Source of the DNA: Actinomycetota bacterium
GTDB taxonomy: Bacteria; Actinomycetota; Rubrobacteria; Rubrobacterales; Rubrobacteraceae
Direction: 5' to 3'
DNA length: 64,000 bases
Assembly: GCA_902810695.1 (NCBI GenBank)
Contig: CADDYV010000013.1
Coordinates: 1 to 64,000, forward strand
Shown here: positions 46,179 through 54,718 of the stretch, one piece after another
Layout: the number at the start of each line of letters is the position of its first letter
How positions within the stretch are numbered: the first letter of the stretch is position 1
Made by a program: the position numbers and the translations under genes
Notes under the pieces: generated by a model
The model's database searches: none
What the model was told of the DNA's origin: nothing
Seen by the model: the letters and a program-made list of their open reading frames with translations, nothing else

Positions 46179-46450
46179 TCCACCCCTCTTTTTACCGCGC
46201 GGGCGACGGCCTCGGGCGAGAAGCCGATCATCTCCACCTCATCACCAAGCGACCCCCGGATACGCTCCGCCAGAGCTTCTTCCGAAAGATCCGCTGGCAC
46301 ACCCTCCAGAGAGCCTGCGATGGTAGAGAGGGCTTCTGGAGGTTCGAGGAAGAAGTCTCCGCTCACCCGAACGCCGGTGAGCCTGCCGTCCCGGACCTCG
46401 AAGTCTGCAACGACGAGCTTGCCGCCCCGTGTCTTGTACTCTCCGTGCAT
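46175..46450 (-). CDS. lplB: Lipoate-protein ligase small subunit (LplB-like C-terminal domain)
   Basis: 91 residues from ATG 46450. It begins MHGEYKTRGGKLVVADFEVR and continues GVRVSGDFFLEP, matching the C-terminal accessory domain of fused LplA proteins and the separate LplB of Thermoplasma. A longer frame to 46582 has no conserved N-terminal content. It overlaps lplA by 4 bp. In the known bipartite ligase both parts are required for lipoyl-AMP formation. Confidence 0.8.
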   Translation of the reverse strand: MHGEYKTRGGKLVVADFEVRDGRLTGVRVSGDFFLEPPEALSTIAGSLEGVPADLSEEALAERIRGSLGDEVEMIGFSPEAVARAVKRGVE

Positions 46451-46460
46451 ACCCTGGATA

Positions 46461-46853
46461 TTACCTCGTAAGCTCATCAGAGTAATCGAGGCTGGCTTCA
46501 TCGAGCGCGCTCTCAAGGTCATCGTAGCGCGAAAACTGCGCAACGCGCTGGCCGTCAACCCGAAAACTAGAAGCGATCTCACGCTCGCCGGTTACTTCCC
46601 CGGTTTCTACGGAACGCCACACGGCACGTTGCGCCACGACCACCACATCATCGCGCGCAAAGGCGCGAAGCGTTTCGAGGCTCAATCCAGCCCGGTCGAG
46701 CCAGTCTCTCAGAAGCTGATGCCTGTAACCGGAACCACGAGGACCAACTACTTCGATACCGGGATCGGATAGTTCGAGAAGGCGGCCAACGTCTCCACTG
46801 CTGGCGGCATCCTGCCAAGCCTGGACAACGGCGAACGCACCTTCACGCTGCAT
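46461..46853 (-). CDS. SnoaL/NTF2-like small protein
   Basis: 130 residues with the NTF2 cone fold pattern: helix VVQAWQDAASSGDVGRLLELSD, strand GIEVVGPRG, helix HQLLRDWLDRAGLS, then strands VVVVAQRAVWRS and GEREIASSFRVDGQRVAQFSRYDDL. SnoaL-like and DUF4440-like proteins act as small cyclases, isomerases or ligand-binding proteins; the active residues here are unclear. It lies 11 bp after iclR and 10 bp before lplB, so all four genes appear to form one operon. Confidence 0.8.
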   Translation of the reverse strand: MQREGAFAVVQAWQDAASSGDVGRLLELSDPGIEVVGPRGSGYRHQLLRDWLDRAGLSLETLRAFARDDVVVVAQRAVWRSVETGEVTGEREIASSFRVDGQRVAQFSRYDDLESALDEASLDYSDELTR

Positions 46854-46864
46854 ATGAACAGATC

Positions 46865-47638
46865 CTATCCCCGGAAGCCGAGGCGCCGGGAGATGCCAGC
46901 GGCGGATTTTTTAGCCAGCTCCCCGATCTCGGGAATGGATTCCATCGGGAGCCGGAAGGCGGGACCGGAGACGCTAATAGCGGCGACGACCGTGCCGCTG
47001 GCCGAGTGGATCGGGGTCCCGACGGCGTTGAGCCCGACCTCCAGCTCCTCGATGGTGTGCGCGTAGCCTCTGGCCCGGATCTCCTCTAGCTGTTCCTGGA
47101 GAACCCCCAGGTCCACGATGGTGTTCTCGGCGAAACGATCCAGTGGTTTTTCCAGGACGTGGCGGCGCTGGTCTTCTGGCATGTGGGCCAGAAGAACCTT
47201 CCCGTCGGCGGTGGCGTGCAGCGGCGTGTGCTTGCCCGACCAGTCCACGCTCACCACCGAGGAGGTCGGCATGATCTGCTGAATGACGACGGCGTCCTCG
47301 CCTTCGAGCACGGAGATGGTTACCGTCAAATCTGTCTGTTCGCACAGGCGCTCGCAGAACGGGCGGGCGTAGCGGACCACGTCGAGGTCGGCGGTAACGG
47401 CGCCCGCGAGCAGCACCATCCCGAACCCCAGCCGGTACTTCTCCGTCGCGGCGTTCTGCTCGACCAGGCCCCGGTCCCTCAAAGTGGTGAGCAGCCGGTA
47501 GGCGGTGGATTTGTGTATGCCGATCTGGCTCGCAACCTCGGTTACTCCCGACCACCCGTTGCCAGCGAGAAACTCCATCACAGAGATAGCCCGGTCTACG
47601 GACTGAACCGTCGTGTTTCTGCGCTTCGCAGTGTCCAT
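46865..47638 (-). CDS. IclR-family transcriptional regulator
   Basis: 257 residues. The N-terminal winged helix (SVDRAISVMEFLAG to YRLLTTLRDRGLVEQ) binds DNA and the C-terminal GAF-like effector domain (about 85-255) contains LHATADGKVLLAHMPEDQR and GYAHTIEELEVGLNAVGTPI. It is the first gene of the unit with SnoaL-like, lplB and lplA genes and probably controls it or itself. IclR regulators mostly respond to carboxylates and aromatics; a link to lipoate is not known to me. Confidence 0.92.
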   Translation of the reverse strand: MDTAKRRNTTVQSVDRAISVMEFLAGNGWSGVTEVASQIGIHKSTAYRLLTTLRDRGLVEQNAATEKYRLGFGMVLLAGAVTADLDVVRYARPFCERLCEQTDLTVTISVLEGEDAVVIQQIMPTSSVVSVDWSGKHTPLHATADGKVLLAHMPEDQRRHVLEKPLDRFAENTIVDLGVLQEQLEEIRARGYAHTIEELEVGLNAVGTPIHSASGTVVAAISVSGPAFRLPMESIPEIGELAKKSAAGISRRLGFRG

Positions 47639-47694
47639 GAAGTAGTATTCTACACTTTTTGCTAGTTTCTCCCCCGCTCGCAGCGGTGGCGTAT

Positions 47695-48006
47695 CTACTC
47701 GGAACCCTGGTTTTCCCGCACAGAGCGCACCATGTCTTCTGCGGAGCGGTGGCCCGCATCTCTGCGCTCGTCCAGCTTGATCACAGTATAGGAGCGTTCA
47801 GAGCCAAGCTCGAAGATGGCTTCCTGCGCCCGCGAGAGCGCGGCATAGAGCTCTTCCCTCGTCCCGGCCTCGACGGTCGTTCCCATCGGTCCCAGCGTGC
47901 ACTTCAACCCGGAGGACTCAAGCTCACTCACGGCTGCCGCCACATACCGGCTTACGCTGGTGGAGCCGGTACTGAGAGGGAAGACGCTGATCTCAGCTAC
48001 AACCAT
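47695..48006 (-). CDS. MTH1187/YkoF-type thiamine-binding protein
   Basis: 103 residues from ATG 48006, with AAAGGAG 5 bp upstream. The sequence VVAEISVFPLSTG, SVSRYVAAAVSELESSGLKCTLGPMGTTVEAG and EAIFELGSERSYTVIKLDERRD is the ferredoxin-like MTH1187 fold, which binds thiamine or hydroxymethylpyrimidine and is often found with thiamine uptake genes. A long upstream frame is a high-GC artefact. It lies next to the divergent APC permease, which could conceivably be its transporter partner. Confidence 0.88.
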   Translation of the reverse strand: MVVAEISVFPLSTGSTSVSRYVAAAVSELESSGLKCTLGPMGTTVEAGTREELYAALSRAQEAIFELGSERSYTVIKLDERRDAGHRSAEDMVRSVRENQGSE

Positions 48007-48180
48007 TTCTTCTCCTTTTGTATGCCTGCCGGGAGATCCAGGTCTCCCTTTTCCGAATCGGAAGATCGTTAGAAGGATCGTAGCACGCGGCGTAAGCGGC
48101 GGGGGTTCTTGAGGATGATCGCCGTATCTGCAACACTTGCCGGCGGATAAAAATAGAGGCGGGAGCAAGGGGGTGAGGTT

Positions 48181-49539
48181 TTGGAAGATCAGGGCGGCGC
48201 AGGGTCCCGGGCGTTCGCGCCAGTCCTGCGGTTTTTCAACGTGTTCTCCATCGCGCTCGCGGCGATATCGCCGACTACCTCGGTGTTTCTGGTCTACGGT
48301 GAGGGGTTGGGCTCGGCGGGGACCGGGGTGGCCTGGGCGTTCGTCGTCGGGGCGATCATCGCGATATCGATGGCCTTCTGCTACGCGGAGCTGGGTTCGA
48401 TGTATCCGGGAGCGGGCGGCGCCTACAATCTCGTGCGCAACGTGCTGGGGAGCGGCGCGGGATTCGTAGCCATTTTGCTCTTCCTGGTGCTGGGAGTGGT
48501 GATCACCGCGACGATCCTGGTCGCTTCGGCGACCTACCTGCACGAATTGCTCCCCGTTCTGCCCGTCAACCTGACGGCGGTGGCGATGATGGTGGTGGTA
48601 ACGCTGCTCTCGCTGGAGCGGATCGGGCCGACTAGCTGGATCGCGGCGGTAATGCTGATCATAGAGATGGTGGTCATCCTCGCGTTCATCGCGGTCTCGC
48701 TCCTCTCCGTACGCCACTCTCTGGGATTCGTGCTGCACCCCGTAACGGAGCATGGAGGGACCCTCTCCGGCATCGGGTGGTCGGCGCTGCTCGGCGCGGT
48801 CGTCCCGGCACTTTTCGCGTTCAACGGCTACGACTGGCCGCTGTACTTCGCGGAGGAGACCCACGATCCCATCAGAACTCCCCCTCGGGCGGTGATGGTC
48901 GCCGCGCTCACGGCCATTCTCACCGAGGTTCTGGCGGTGGTTGCGGCGACCCTCGCGATCCCGGACCTCCATGCCGCGCAGGGAGCCTCGGCTCCGCTGG
49001 CCTACCTGGCCCGGACGATAGCGGGTTCTGCGGGCTCGACTATCCTGCTCGCCGGGGTGGTCGTGGCGATGTTCGACACGGGGCTGAGCGGGAACCTGGC
49101 CTACGCGCGCATCTACCTGGCATCCGCCCGCGACAACTCGTGGCCCGCGCCCATAGGCCGCTTCTTCGCGAGCACCAACCGCCATCAGGTCCCCAAGTGG
49201 GGTTTCGTCTTTCTCGGCGTGGGAAACGCCGCGCTCTGCTACTTCTCCTCCCTTACCGACCTCGTAACCTTCACGGGCGTGGTGATCGTGACGATCTACC
49301 TGCTGGTGGCGGTATCCGCGCTGGTGAGCCGCTTCAAGAACCGCTCCGCCGAACGGCCCTTCCGCATGCCGCTGTGGCCCGTGCCGCCCGTGATCGCGGT
49401 TCTCGGGGTCATCCTCGCCCTAACGCAGCAGCTCCCGAGGGATCTCATCATCGTGGGAGTGGTCGTCGCTGCGGCGGTTCTGTACTGGGCATCTTATTTG
49501 AGGCTCAAGGAAAAAGCGCGATCGCGACCGGCTTCTTAA
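48181..49539 (+). CDS. APC-superfamily amino acid/polyamine permease
   Basis: 452 residues, about 12 membrane helices. The helix-1 motif ISPTTSVFLVYGEG and CYAELGSMYPGAGGAYNLVRNVLG (helix 2-3) and FAFNGYDWPLYFAEETHDP (helix 6) are typical APC segments. TTG 48181 follows GGGGGTGAGG. Substrate is unknown: amino acids are usual, and the thiamine-binding-like neighbour makes a thiamine-related compound possible. The gene is divergent from that neighbour by about 175 bp with no ORF between them. Confidence 0.9.
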   Translation: MEDQGGAGSRAFAPVLRFFNVFSIALAAISPTTSVFLVYGEGLGSAGTGVAWAFVVGAIIAISMAFCYAELGSMYPGAGGAYNLVRNVLGSGAGFVAILLFLVLGVVITATILVASATYLHELLPVLPVNLTAVAMMVVVTLLSLERIGPTSWIAAVMLIIEMVVILAFIAVSLLSVRHSLGFVLHPVTEHGGTLSGIGWSALLGAVVPALFAFNGYDWPLYFAEETHDPIRTPPRAVMVAALTAILTEVLAVVAATLAIPDLHAAQGASAPLAYLARTIAGSAGSTILLAGVVVAMFDTGLSGNLAYARIYLASARDNSWPAPIGRFFASTNRHQVPKWGFVFLGVGNAALCYFSSLTDLVTFTGVVIVTIYLLVAVSALVSRFKNRSAERPFRMPLWPVPPVIAVLGVILALTQQLPRDLIIVGVVVAAAVLYWASYLRLKEKARSRPAS

Positions 49540-49637
49540 AGGGAGTCGGAATAACTAGCCGCGCATTTGAGCCATACTCTCCTCTATAATGCCTTTCGGG
49601 AAGGCCATCTGGAGTCGCCGTAGAGAGGTGGTGCATC

Positions 49638-50312
49638 TTGGCAGAGGAGGCGTTCAGGCTTCCGGGCTCTCCTTACGAGGTGCTCGTGAACATAATCGTG
49701 GCGTACGGGACCCGCGACGAGGCGGCTGGCCCGGGGGATATTAGCAAGCTGGACGCAGCCCACCTTTCGAGCGCGAGCCGCAACAACGCCTTTCTGGCCC
49801 ACCTGGGCATCCTGCAGGGCGAGACGAAGAGGGTCATAACCGAGCAGGGCCGGGATCTGGCGCTGGCACTCGGGCGCAGGGACCGCGAGGGCATCCGGCA
49901 AAACTGGCGAAAGGTCGTCTCGAGCAGCGAGTTCATGCAGAACGTCGTCTCGGCGGTCAAGATGCGCGAAGGGATGATGCGCACCACCCTCCAGTCTTAC
50001 ATCGCCCAGGCCGCCAAGCAGCCAAAGAACAAGCCGGTGATGAACGGCGCGGGCGCCATCATAGACATCCTCAGAGCCGCCGGGCTGCTCAAGGAAGAGG
50101 ATGGCATGGTCCGGGCGACCTTCGACGGGGAGGCGGACCTGCCAGAATCCACCCAACAGGAAGTCTCCGAGTCCGCCCGGGTCTCGGTCTCCGCAGGCGA
50201 GAACCCCACGGTCAACATCCACCTGCACGTCAGGTGCGACGCCGACGAGATAGAAGACCTCGCCCCCAAACTCAAGGCCCTACTCCGGGAACTCTCGGAC
50301 CCCCTCGCGTAA
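49638..50312 (+). CDS. DUF5343-like winged-helix protein
   Basis: 224 residues from TTG 49638. Residues about 5-150 resemble DUF5343: PYEVLVNIIVAYG, LDAAHLSSASRNNAFLAHLGIL, ITEQGRDLALALGRRD and RTTLQSYIAQAAKQPKNKPVMNGAGAIIDILRAAGLL, an arrangement of winged-helix type units. An acidic Glu/Ser tail follows. A DNA- or protein-binding role is suggested. No defence or phage gene is nearby. It precedes the J-domain gene by 82 bp without a clear link. Confidence 0.68.
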   Translation: MAEEAFRLPGSPYEVLVNIIVAYGTRDEAAGPGDISKLDAAHLSSASRNNAFLAHLGILQGETKRVITEQGRDLALALGRRDREGIRQNWRKVVSSSEFMQNVVSAVKMREGMMRTTLQSYIAQAAKQPKNKPVMNGAGAIIDILRAAGLLKEEDGMVRATFDGEADLPESTQQEVSESARVSVSAGENPTVNIHLHVRCDADEIEDLAPKLKALLRELSDPLA

Positions 50313-50394
50313 GCCAATACGGCAAACCAAAAAGCATCCCTGTGCTCTGAAGGTCGCTTAAGAATTTGGCGCGATCTTACGATAACAACATGAG

Positions 50395-51423
50395 ATGCTA
50401 AACGAAGAGACCTTAGAACGAATAAACACCCGCTCCGGCAGGAACAGACGCGCGGCGGGAGTCGTGATCGTGATGTGCCCGGCCACTCTCGGCGCGTTGT
50501 ATATCTCTGTCGCGCTGGCTGTCGGGGTTTTCGTTCTGGGGGTGCTTCTTTTCTGGTACGCGCGCAGGCTGGATCGAGAGAGCAGCAAGGTTCGTCTCTT
50601 CTACACGTTCGCCGGCGGAAGCGGGGCCTGGTTCAGATCCATAGGAGAAGCCTGCAAAAAGCTCTCCGGGGTGGAGCGGATCTGGATCATAGAAGCTCAG
50701 GACAAAAATCCCGATTGGAAGCTACACGCCGGGACTACCTCGATTATCTCCCGAAGCCGGGCCGGGGTGGAGCGCATGAACGTCCCGGAGATCTCCGCGA
50801 ACGTCGCCGTCTGGGGGCTTGACCTCGGCGAAAACAGACTGTTCTTCTTCCCGGACAAGATTCTCCTCCGGCAGAGATCGGGGTATACGGCCCTGCCCTA
50901 CGAGACGCTCGGCGTGTCTTTCTCTGCGGCCCGGTACGTGGAGGAGCGGGTGCCCAAAGACGCGGAGATCGTGGGACACACCTGGAAGCACGTCAAGAGA
51001 GACGGCAGCCCGGACGAGAGCTACAAGTCGAACCCACGCATTCCCATTGTCCTCTACGGTTCCCTGAAACTCCGCGTCGCGGACGAGTTGGACCTGGAAC
51101 TGCAGGTATCCGACACCTCGGCGGCATCGCTCTTCGCCCGGTCGCTGGGCTTCGCGCCCAAGAGGCCCAGGAGATCCAACACCTCCAGCAAACGGAGAGG
51201 ATACCTGGCCCCGGCGACGATGACCGTAGAGTCCGCGAGACGAGTCCTCGGCGTGCAAGAGAGCGATTCCAGAACGGAGATCGTCGCGGCATACAGGAAG
51301 CTGGCGCGAAAGTTTCATCCAGACAAAGTGGTTGGAGCCGCCCCGGAGATCCGCGAGATGGCCGAGCAGCGCATGAAGGAGATCAACGCCGCCTACGCCA
51401 TGCTCAAACAGCATATCGCTTGA
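50395..51423 (+). CDS. Membrane-anchored protein with C-terminal J-domain
   Basis: 342 residues. Two N-terminal helices (about 20-55) are followed by a conserved cytosolic domain of about 200 residues (LFYTFAGGSGAWFRSIGEACK, GYTALPYETLGVSFSA, DAEIVGHTWKHV). A C-terminal J-domain comes last, with LGVQESDSRTEIVAAYRKLARKFHPDK carrying the HPD motif that activates DnaK. Placing a J-domain at the C-terminus of a membrane protein recruits Hsp70 to a specific client. The middle domain recurs in bacteria with no assigned role. Start ATG 50395. Confidence 0.85.
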   Translation: MLNEETLERINTRSGRNRRAAGVVIVMCPATLGALYISVALAVGVFVLGVLLFWYARRLDRESSKVRLFYTFAGGSGAWFRSIGEACKKLSGVERIWIIEAQDKNPDWKLHAGTTSIISRSRAGVERMNVPEISANVAVWGLDLGENRLFFFPDKILLRQRSGYTALPYETLGVSFSAARYVEERVPKDAEIVGHTWKHVKRDGSPDESYKSNPRIPIVLYGSLKLRVADELDLELQVSDTSAASLFARSLGFAPKRPRRSNTSSKRRGYLAPATMTVESARRVLGVQESDSRTEIVAAYRKLARKFHPDKVVGAAPEIREMAEQRMKEINAAYAMLKQHIA

Positions 51424-51489
51424 CCTCACCCTTTATCTGCAAGCAAACTATGCTCTCATGCTAAATTAAGCGCGAAGGAGAGCATCAGG

Positions 51490-53601
51490 ATGAACCAGGG
51501 CGTCTTGGACAATATCCCCCACCGCTTGAGGCGGCTGCCCGATCTGGCGTACAACCTTCTCTGGAGCTGGCAGCCAGAGATGCAGAGGCTCTTCGAGCGT
51601 CTGGACCCGGATCTCTGGGAGGCCACCGAACACAACCCGGTACGCCTTTTATACGAAACTGCGAACCTCGAAGCGGCATCCGAAGATGCGGGGTTCGTGG
51701 ACGCCTACCACGGTGTGCTACGGGCTTTCGACGAGTACATTGACCGACGCGGCACCTGGATGGGAAGGGTCTACCCCAGGATGGAAGGCCCTATCGCGTA
51801 CTTCTCGGCAGAGTTCGGGCTGCACGAGTCGCTCCCGATCTACTCCGGAGGCCTCGGCATCCTGGCCGGGGACCACGTGAAGAGCGCCTCGGATCTGGGG
51901 GTGCCTCTGATCGGGGTGGGCATCCTCTACGCCCAGGGCTACTTCCGACAGCGGCTCAACCCGGAGGGCTGGCAGGAAGAGGTCTACGAACCTTTCGTTC
52001 CCGAGATGCGCCCCATCCTGCCCGCCCGCGACCTGGATGGCGGCGAAGTCATGGTTACGCTAGAGATGCCGGGCCGGGAATTGCACCTCAAGGTCTGGAA
52101 GGTGGAGGTCGGGCGGGCGACGATCCTGCTCCTCGACGCGGATATTCCGCACAACAGCGAGGAGGACCGCGCGCTGACCGCCCGGCTCTACGGCGGCGAC
52201 CAGCGGACCAGAATTTCCCAGGAGATCATCCTCGGAATAGGCGGAGTCCGGGCTCTCAGGGCGGTCGGGGCGCGCCCATCCGTGTTCCACATGAACGAGG
52301 GCCACGCCGCCTTCCTCGGCCTGGAGCGGATACGCGAGATCGTCTCCGCCGGGCGAAGCTTCGAGGAAGCCCGCGATGTGGTCGCTGGGAGCACCGTGTT
52401 TACCACCCACACCCCCGTCCCCGCCGGGCACGATGCCTTCTCGCCGGAGTTGTTCTGGGAATTCGCCGGGAACTGGCCCGCGCAGATCGGCACCGACGGC
52501 GACGGCCTCTGGTTTCTGGGCCACAAGGAAGAGCAGTGGGGCGCGACCTTCAACATGACCGTGCTCGCCATGCACCTCTCGGCGGGCCGCAACGCCGTCT
52601 CCAGGATACACCGGGACGTCTCGATGGGTATGTGGAGCTATCTCTTCTCGAAGGACGGTGAACTAACACCCATTACGTACGTCACCAACGGCGTCCACAC
52701 CTGGAGCTGGCTCTCTCCCGAGATGGCCGAGCTTTTCGACGAGAGGTCGGCGGGCAGGGCCTGGCGCGAGGCGGCGCAGGACGCGGGCACCTGGTCCTTC
52801 GTCCCGGAGATACCTTCCAAGGAGCTGTGGGAGACACACAACTCGGTGAAGCGCAGAATGGTCGCCTTTGCCAACCGCAGGCTCGGGATCCAGCAGGAGC
52901 GCAACGAAAGCCCGCGCCGCGAGCTGGACCCCGATGCTCTCACCATCGGCTTCGCCCGCCGATTCGCCACCTACAAGCGCGCCACGCTCCTGCTCTCGGA
53001 TTTGCAGAGATTGCGCAGGATAGCAAGCGATCCAGACCGGCCGGTCCAGTTCGTCTTCGCGGGAAAAGCCCACCCGGCGGACAACCCGGCCAAGAGCTTC
53101 ATCCAGGAACTCTACCGGCTCTCCGAGGGAGAGCTGGCCGGGCGGCTGTTCATCCTCGAAGACTACGACATGAACGTAACCCGCCACCTGGTGCAGGGCG
53201 TGGACGTCTGGCTCAACAACCCGCGCCGCCCCCTGGAAGCGAGCGGCACCTCCGGCCAGAAAGCCGCGCTCAACGGCGCCCCGAACTTCAGCGTCCTCGA
53301 CGGCTGGTGGCCCGAGGCCTACAACGGCCACAACGGCTGGACCATCGGTGGCGAGCAAGAGTACAGCTCCACCGAAGAGCAAGACGCCGCCGACGCCGAA
53401 TCACTCTACCGGACGCTCGAAGAGTCGCTCATCCCGCTCTACTACGACCGCGACGCCGCGGAAGTACCCGAAGAGTGGGTCAGGGTGATGAAGGAATCCA
53501 TCTCCACCATCGCGCCCACCTTCTCGACCCAGCGGATGGTCCGCGACTACGTGCACAGGCTCTACGCGCCGCGTGCCGTGCACCTCGAACGTCGCTTCTA
53601 A
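51490..53601 (+). CDS. glgP: Alpha-glucan (glycogen/maltodextrin) phosphorylase
   Basis: 703 residues, GT35 family with the shorter bacterial/archaeal N-terminus that starts with a DUF3417-like segment (LPDLAYNLLWSWQPEM). IAYFSAEFGLHESLPIYSGGLGILAGDHVKSASD and the PLP-pocket SGTSGQKAALNGAPNFSVLDGWW near residue 580-600 (Lys in QKAALNG) are hallmarks. It releases glucose-1-phosphate from storage glucan. It is monocistronic and overlaps the convergent nitrilase gene by 4 bp. Aldose epimerase nearby may be related only loosely. Confidence 0.95.
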   Translation: MNQGVLDNIPHRLRRLPDLAYNLLWSWQPEMQRLFERLDPDLWEATEHNPVRLLYETANLEAASEDAGFVDAYHGVLRAFDEYIDRRGTWMGRVYPRMEGPIAYFSAEFGLHESLPIYSGGLGILAGDHVKSASDLGVPLIGVGILYAQGYFRQRLNPEGWQEEVYEPFVPEMRPILPARDLDGGEVMVTLEMPGRELHLKVWKVEVGRATILLLDADIPHNSEEDRALTARLYGGDQRTRISQEIILGIGGVRALRAVGARPSVFHMNEGHAAFLGLERIREIVSAGRSFEEARDVVAGSTVFTTHTPVPAGHDAFSPELFWEFAGNWPAQIGTDGDGLWFLGHKEEQWGATFNMTVLAMHLSAGRNAVSRIHRDVSMGMWSYLFSKDGELTPITYVTNGVHTWSWLSPEMAELFDERSAGRAWREAAQDAGTWSFVPEIPSKELWETHNSVKRRMVAFANRRLGIQQERNESPRRELDPDALTIGFARRFATYKRATLLLSDLQRLRRIASDPDRPVQFVFAGKAHPADNPAKSFIQELYRLSEGELAGRLFILEDYDMNVTRHLVQGVDVWLNNPRRPLEASGTSGQKAALNGAPNFSVLDGWWPEAYNGHNGWTIGGEQEYSSTEEQDAADAESLYRTLEESLIPLYYDRDAAEVPEEWVRVMKESISTIAPTFSTQRMVRDYVHRLYAPRAVHLERRF

Positions 53602-54587
53602 CGCCCGGCCCGATCATGACGCTCGCCCCCGGCGTTGACCCGCACGAAGGGCTCTCTGACCTCGGATGACGCCAGAGGCCCGTAGAGCCGGGGTTTCCTG
53701 AAAGCGTTGCCCCACGTCTCGCGTCTCCGGTACTCCCGCATCCTGCTCAGGTCGAACGGTGCGAGGTAGACTCCTTCTTCCTCTCCGGCTTCGATAACGA
53801 AGTTGTCCCTGGCCCTGCCATCGGCCTCGCAGACTATCGGGTCGAAGGCCACCGAATGGCCGTTGTTCTGCGGGGCGGCGTAGTTGGTCATGGCGACGCC
53901 GACCATGTTCTCGAAGGCCCGCGCGCGGAACTGGGCGATGCGGTTGGTCTCCAGCTCGCAGGCGTTGGGGGTCAGTATGATCTCCGCGCCCTTGAGCATG
54001 AGGATGCGCGCGCTCTCGGGAAACTCCCGGTCGTAGCAGATCATGGCCCCTACCTTCACGCTTCCGTGCCCGGTGTCGAGGTCGCACACGTAGAAACCAT
54101 CACCCGGCGTACACGCGGCTTCCAGATGGTCGAAGTCGCAGGTGTGGACCTTGGCGTAGGTCACGGCGATATCACCGTGGCGATCTAAGAGCGAGACCGA
54201 GTTGCGCGGCGGGCCGTCCCACTCCTCCAGGTAGGTGAGGGCTACAGCCATCTCCAGCTCCCTGGCAAGATCTCGGAAATGGTTGACGAAGTCGCTGTTC
54301 CGGCTGATGGCCTGCGCCTGCCACCGCGCGCGGGCACGCTCCAGCTCCGGCCCTGCCAGAGCCGCGTCTCCGTCCCACCTCTCCGGCGCACGCCACAGGT
54401 TGTGGCTCGGCCCGGACTCCCGCGGGCAGAACGGCGTGTAGCCGATGTTCCACATCTCCGGGAAGAGCGCGATGTCCGCTCCCATCTCCGCCGCTTTCCG
54501 GCAAAAGTTTTCCCCTTTGGCGAGGTTGGATTCCTGGTCCGTTCCGCAGGAGTTCATCTGCAGCAGAGCAACCCTGATAACGCTCAC
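53598..54587 (-). CDS. Carbon-nitrogen hydrolase (nitrilase superfamily)
   Basis: 329 residues with the full E-K-C triad: Glu in ALFPEMWN, Lys in VTYAKVHTCDFD, Cys in GAMICYDREFPES, plus a second Glu in that loop. Such enzymes hydrolyse non-peptide C-N bonds in amides or carbamoyl compounds, for example N-carbamoylputrescine or N-carbamoyl amino acids. GTG 54587 has AAAGGAG 7 bp upstream. Substrate cannot be deduced. It is convergent with glgP and downstream of, in the same direction as, the epimerase gene, with a 131-bp gap that holds no gene. Confidence 0.92.
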   Translation of the reverse strand: MSVIRVALLQMNSCGTDQESNLAKGENFCRKAAEMGADIALFPEMWNIGYTPFCPRESGPSHNLWRAPERWDGDAALAGPELERARARWQAQAISRNSDFVNHFRDLARELEMAVALTYLEEWDGPPRNSVSLLDRHGDIAVTYAKVHTCDFDHLEAACTPGDGFYVCDLDTGHGSVKVGAMICYDREFPESARILMLKGAEIILTPNACELETNRIAQFRARAFENMVGVAMTNYAAPQNNGHSVAFDPIVCEADGRARDNFVIEAGEEEGVYLAPFDLSRMREYRRRETWGNAFRKPRLYGPLASSEVREPFVRVNAGGERHDRAGR

Positions 54588-54718
54588 GCATATTCTCCTT
54601 TACACGCCCACACTGATTTTCGTCCCTTCCGCTCCAGATAGAGAGCGAGAGTGGTCTATGGTGGAGAACGGGACCGTTGTAGAGGGGTGCGTCAGAGCAT
54701 AGAGATCAGTCTACCACC

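Noticed and set aside
48007-49185. N-terminal extension of the thiamine-binding-like protein to about 496 residues
   Set aside because: The extension is antisense to the APC permease and low complexity. The real start at 48006 has a strong AAAGGAG site and the conserved fold begins there.
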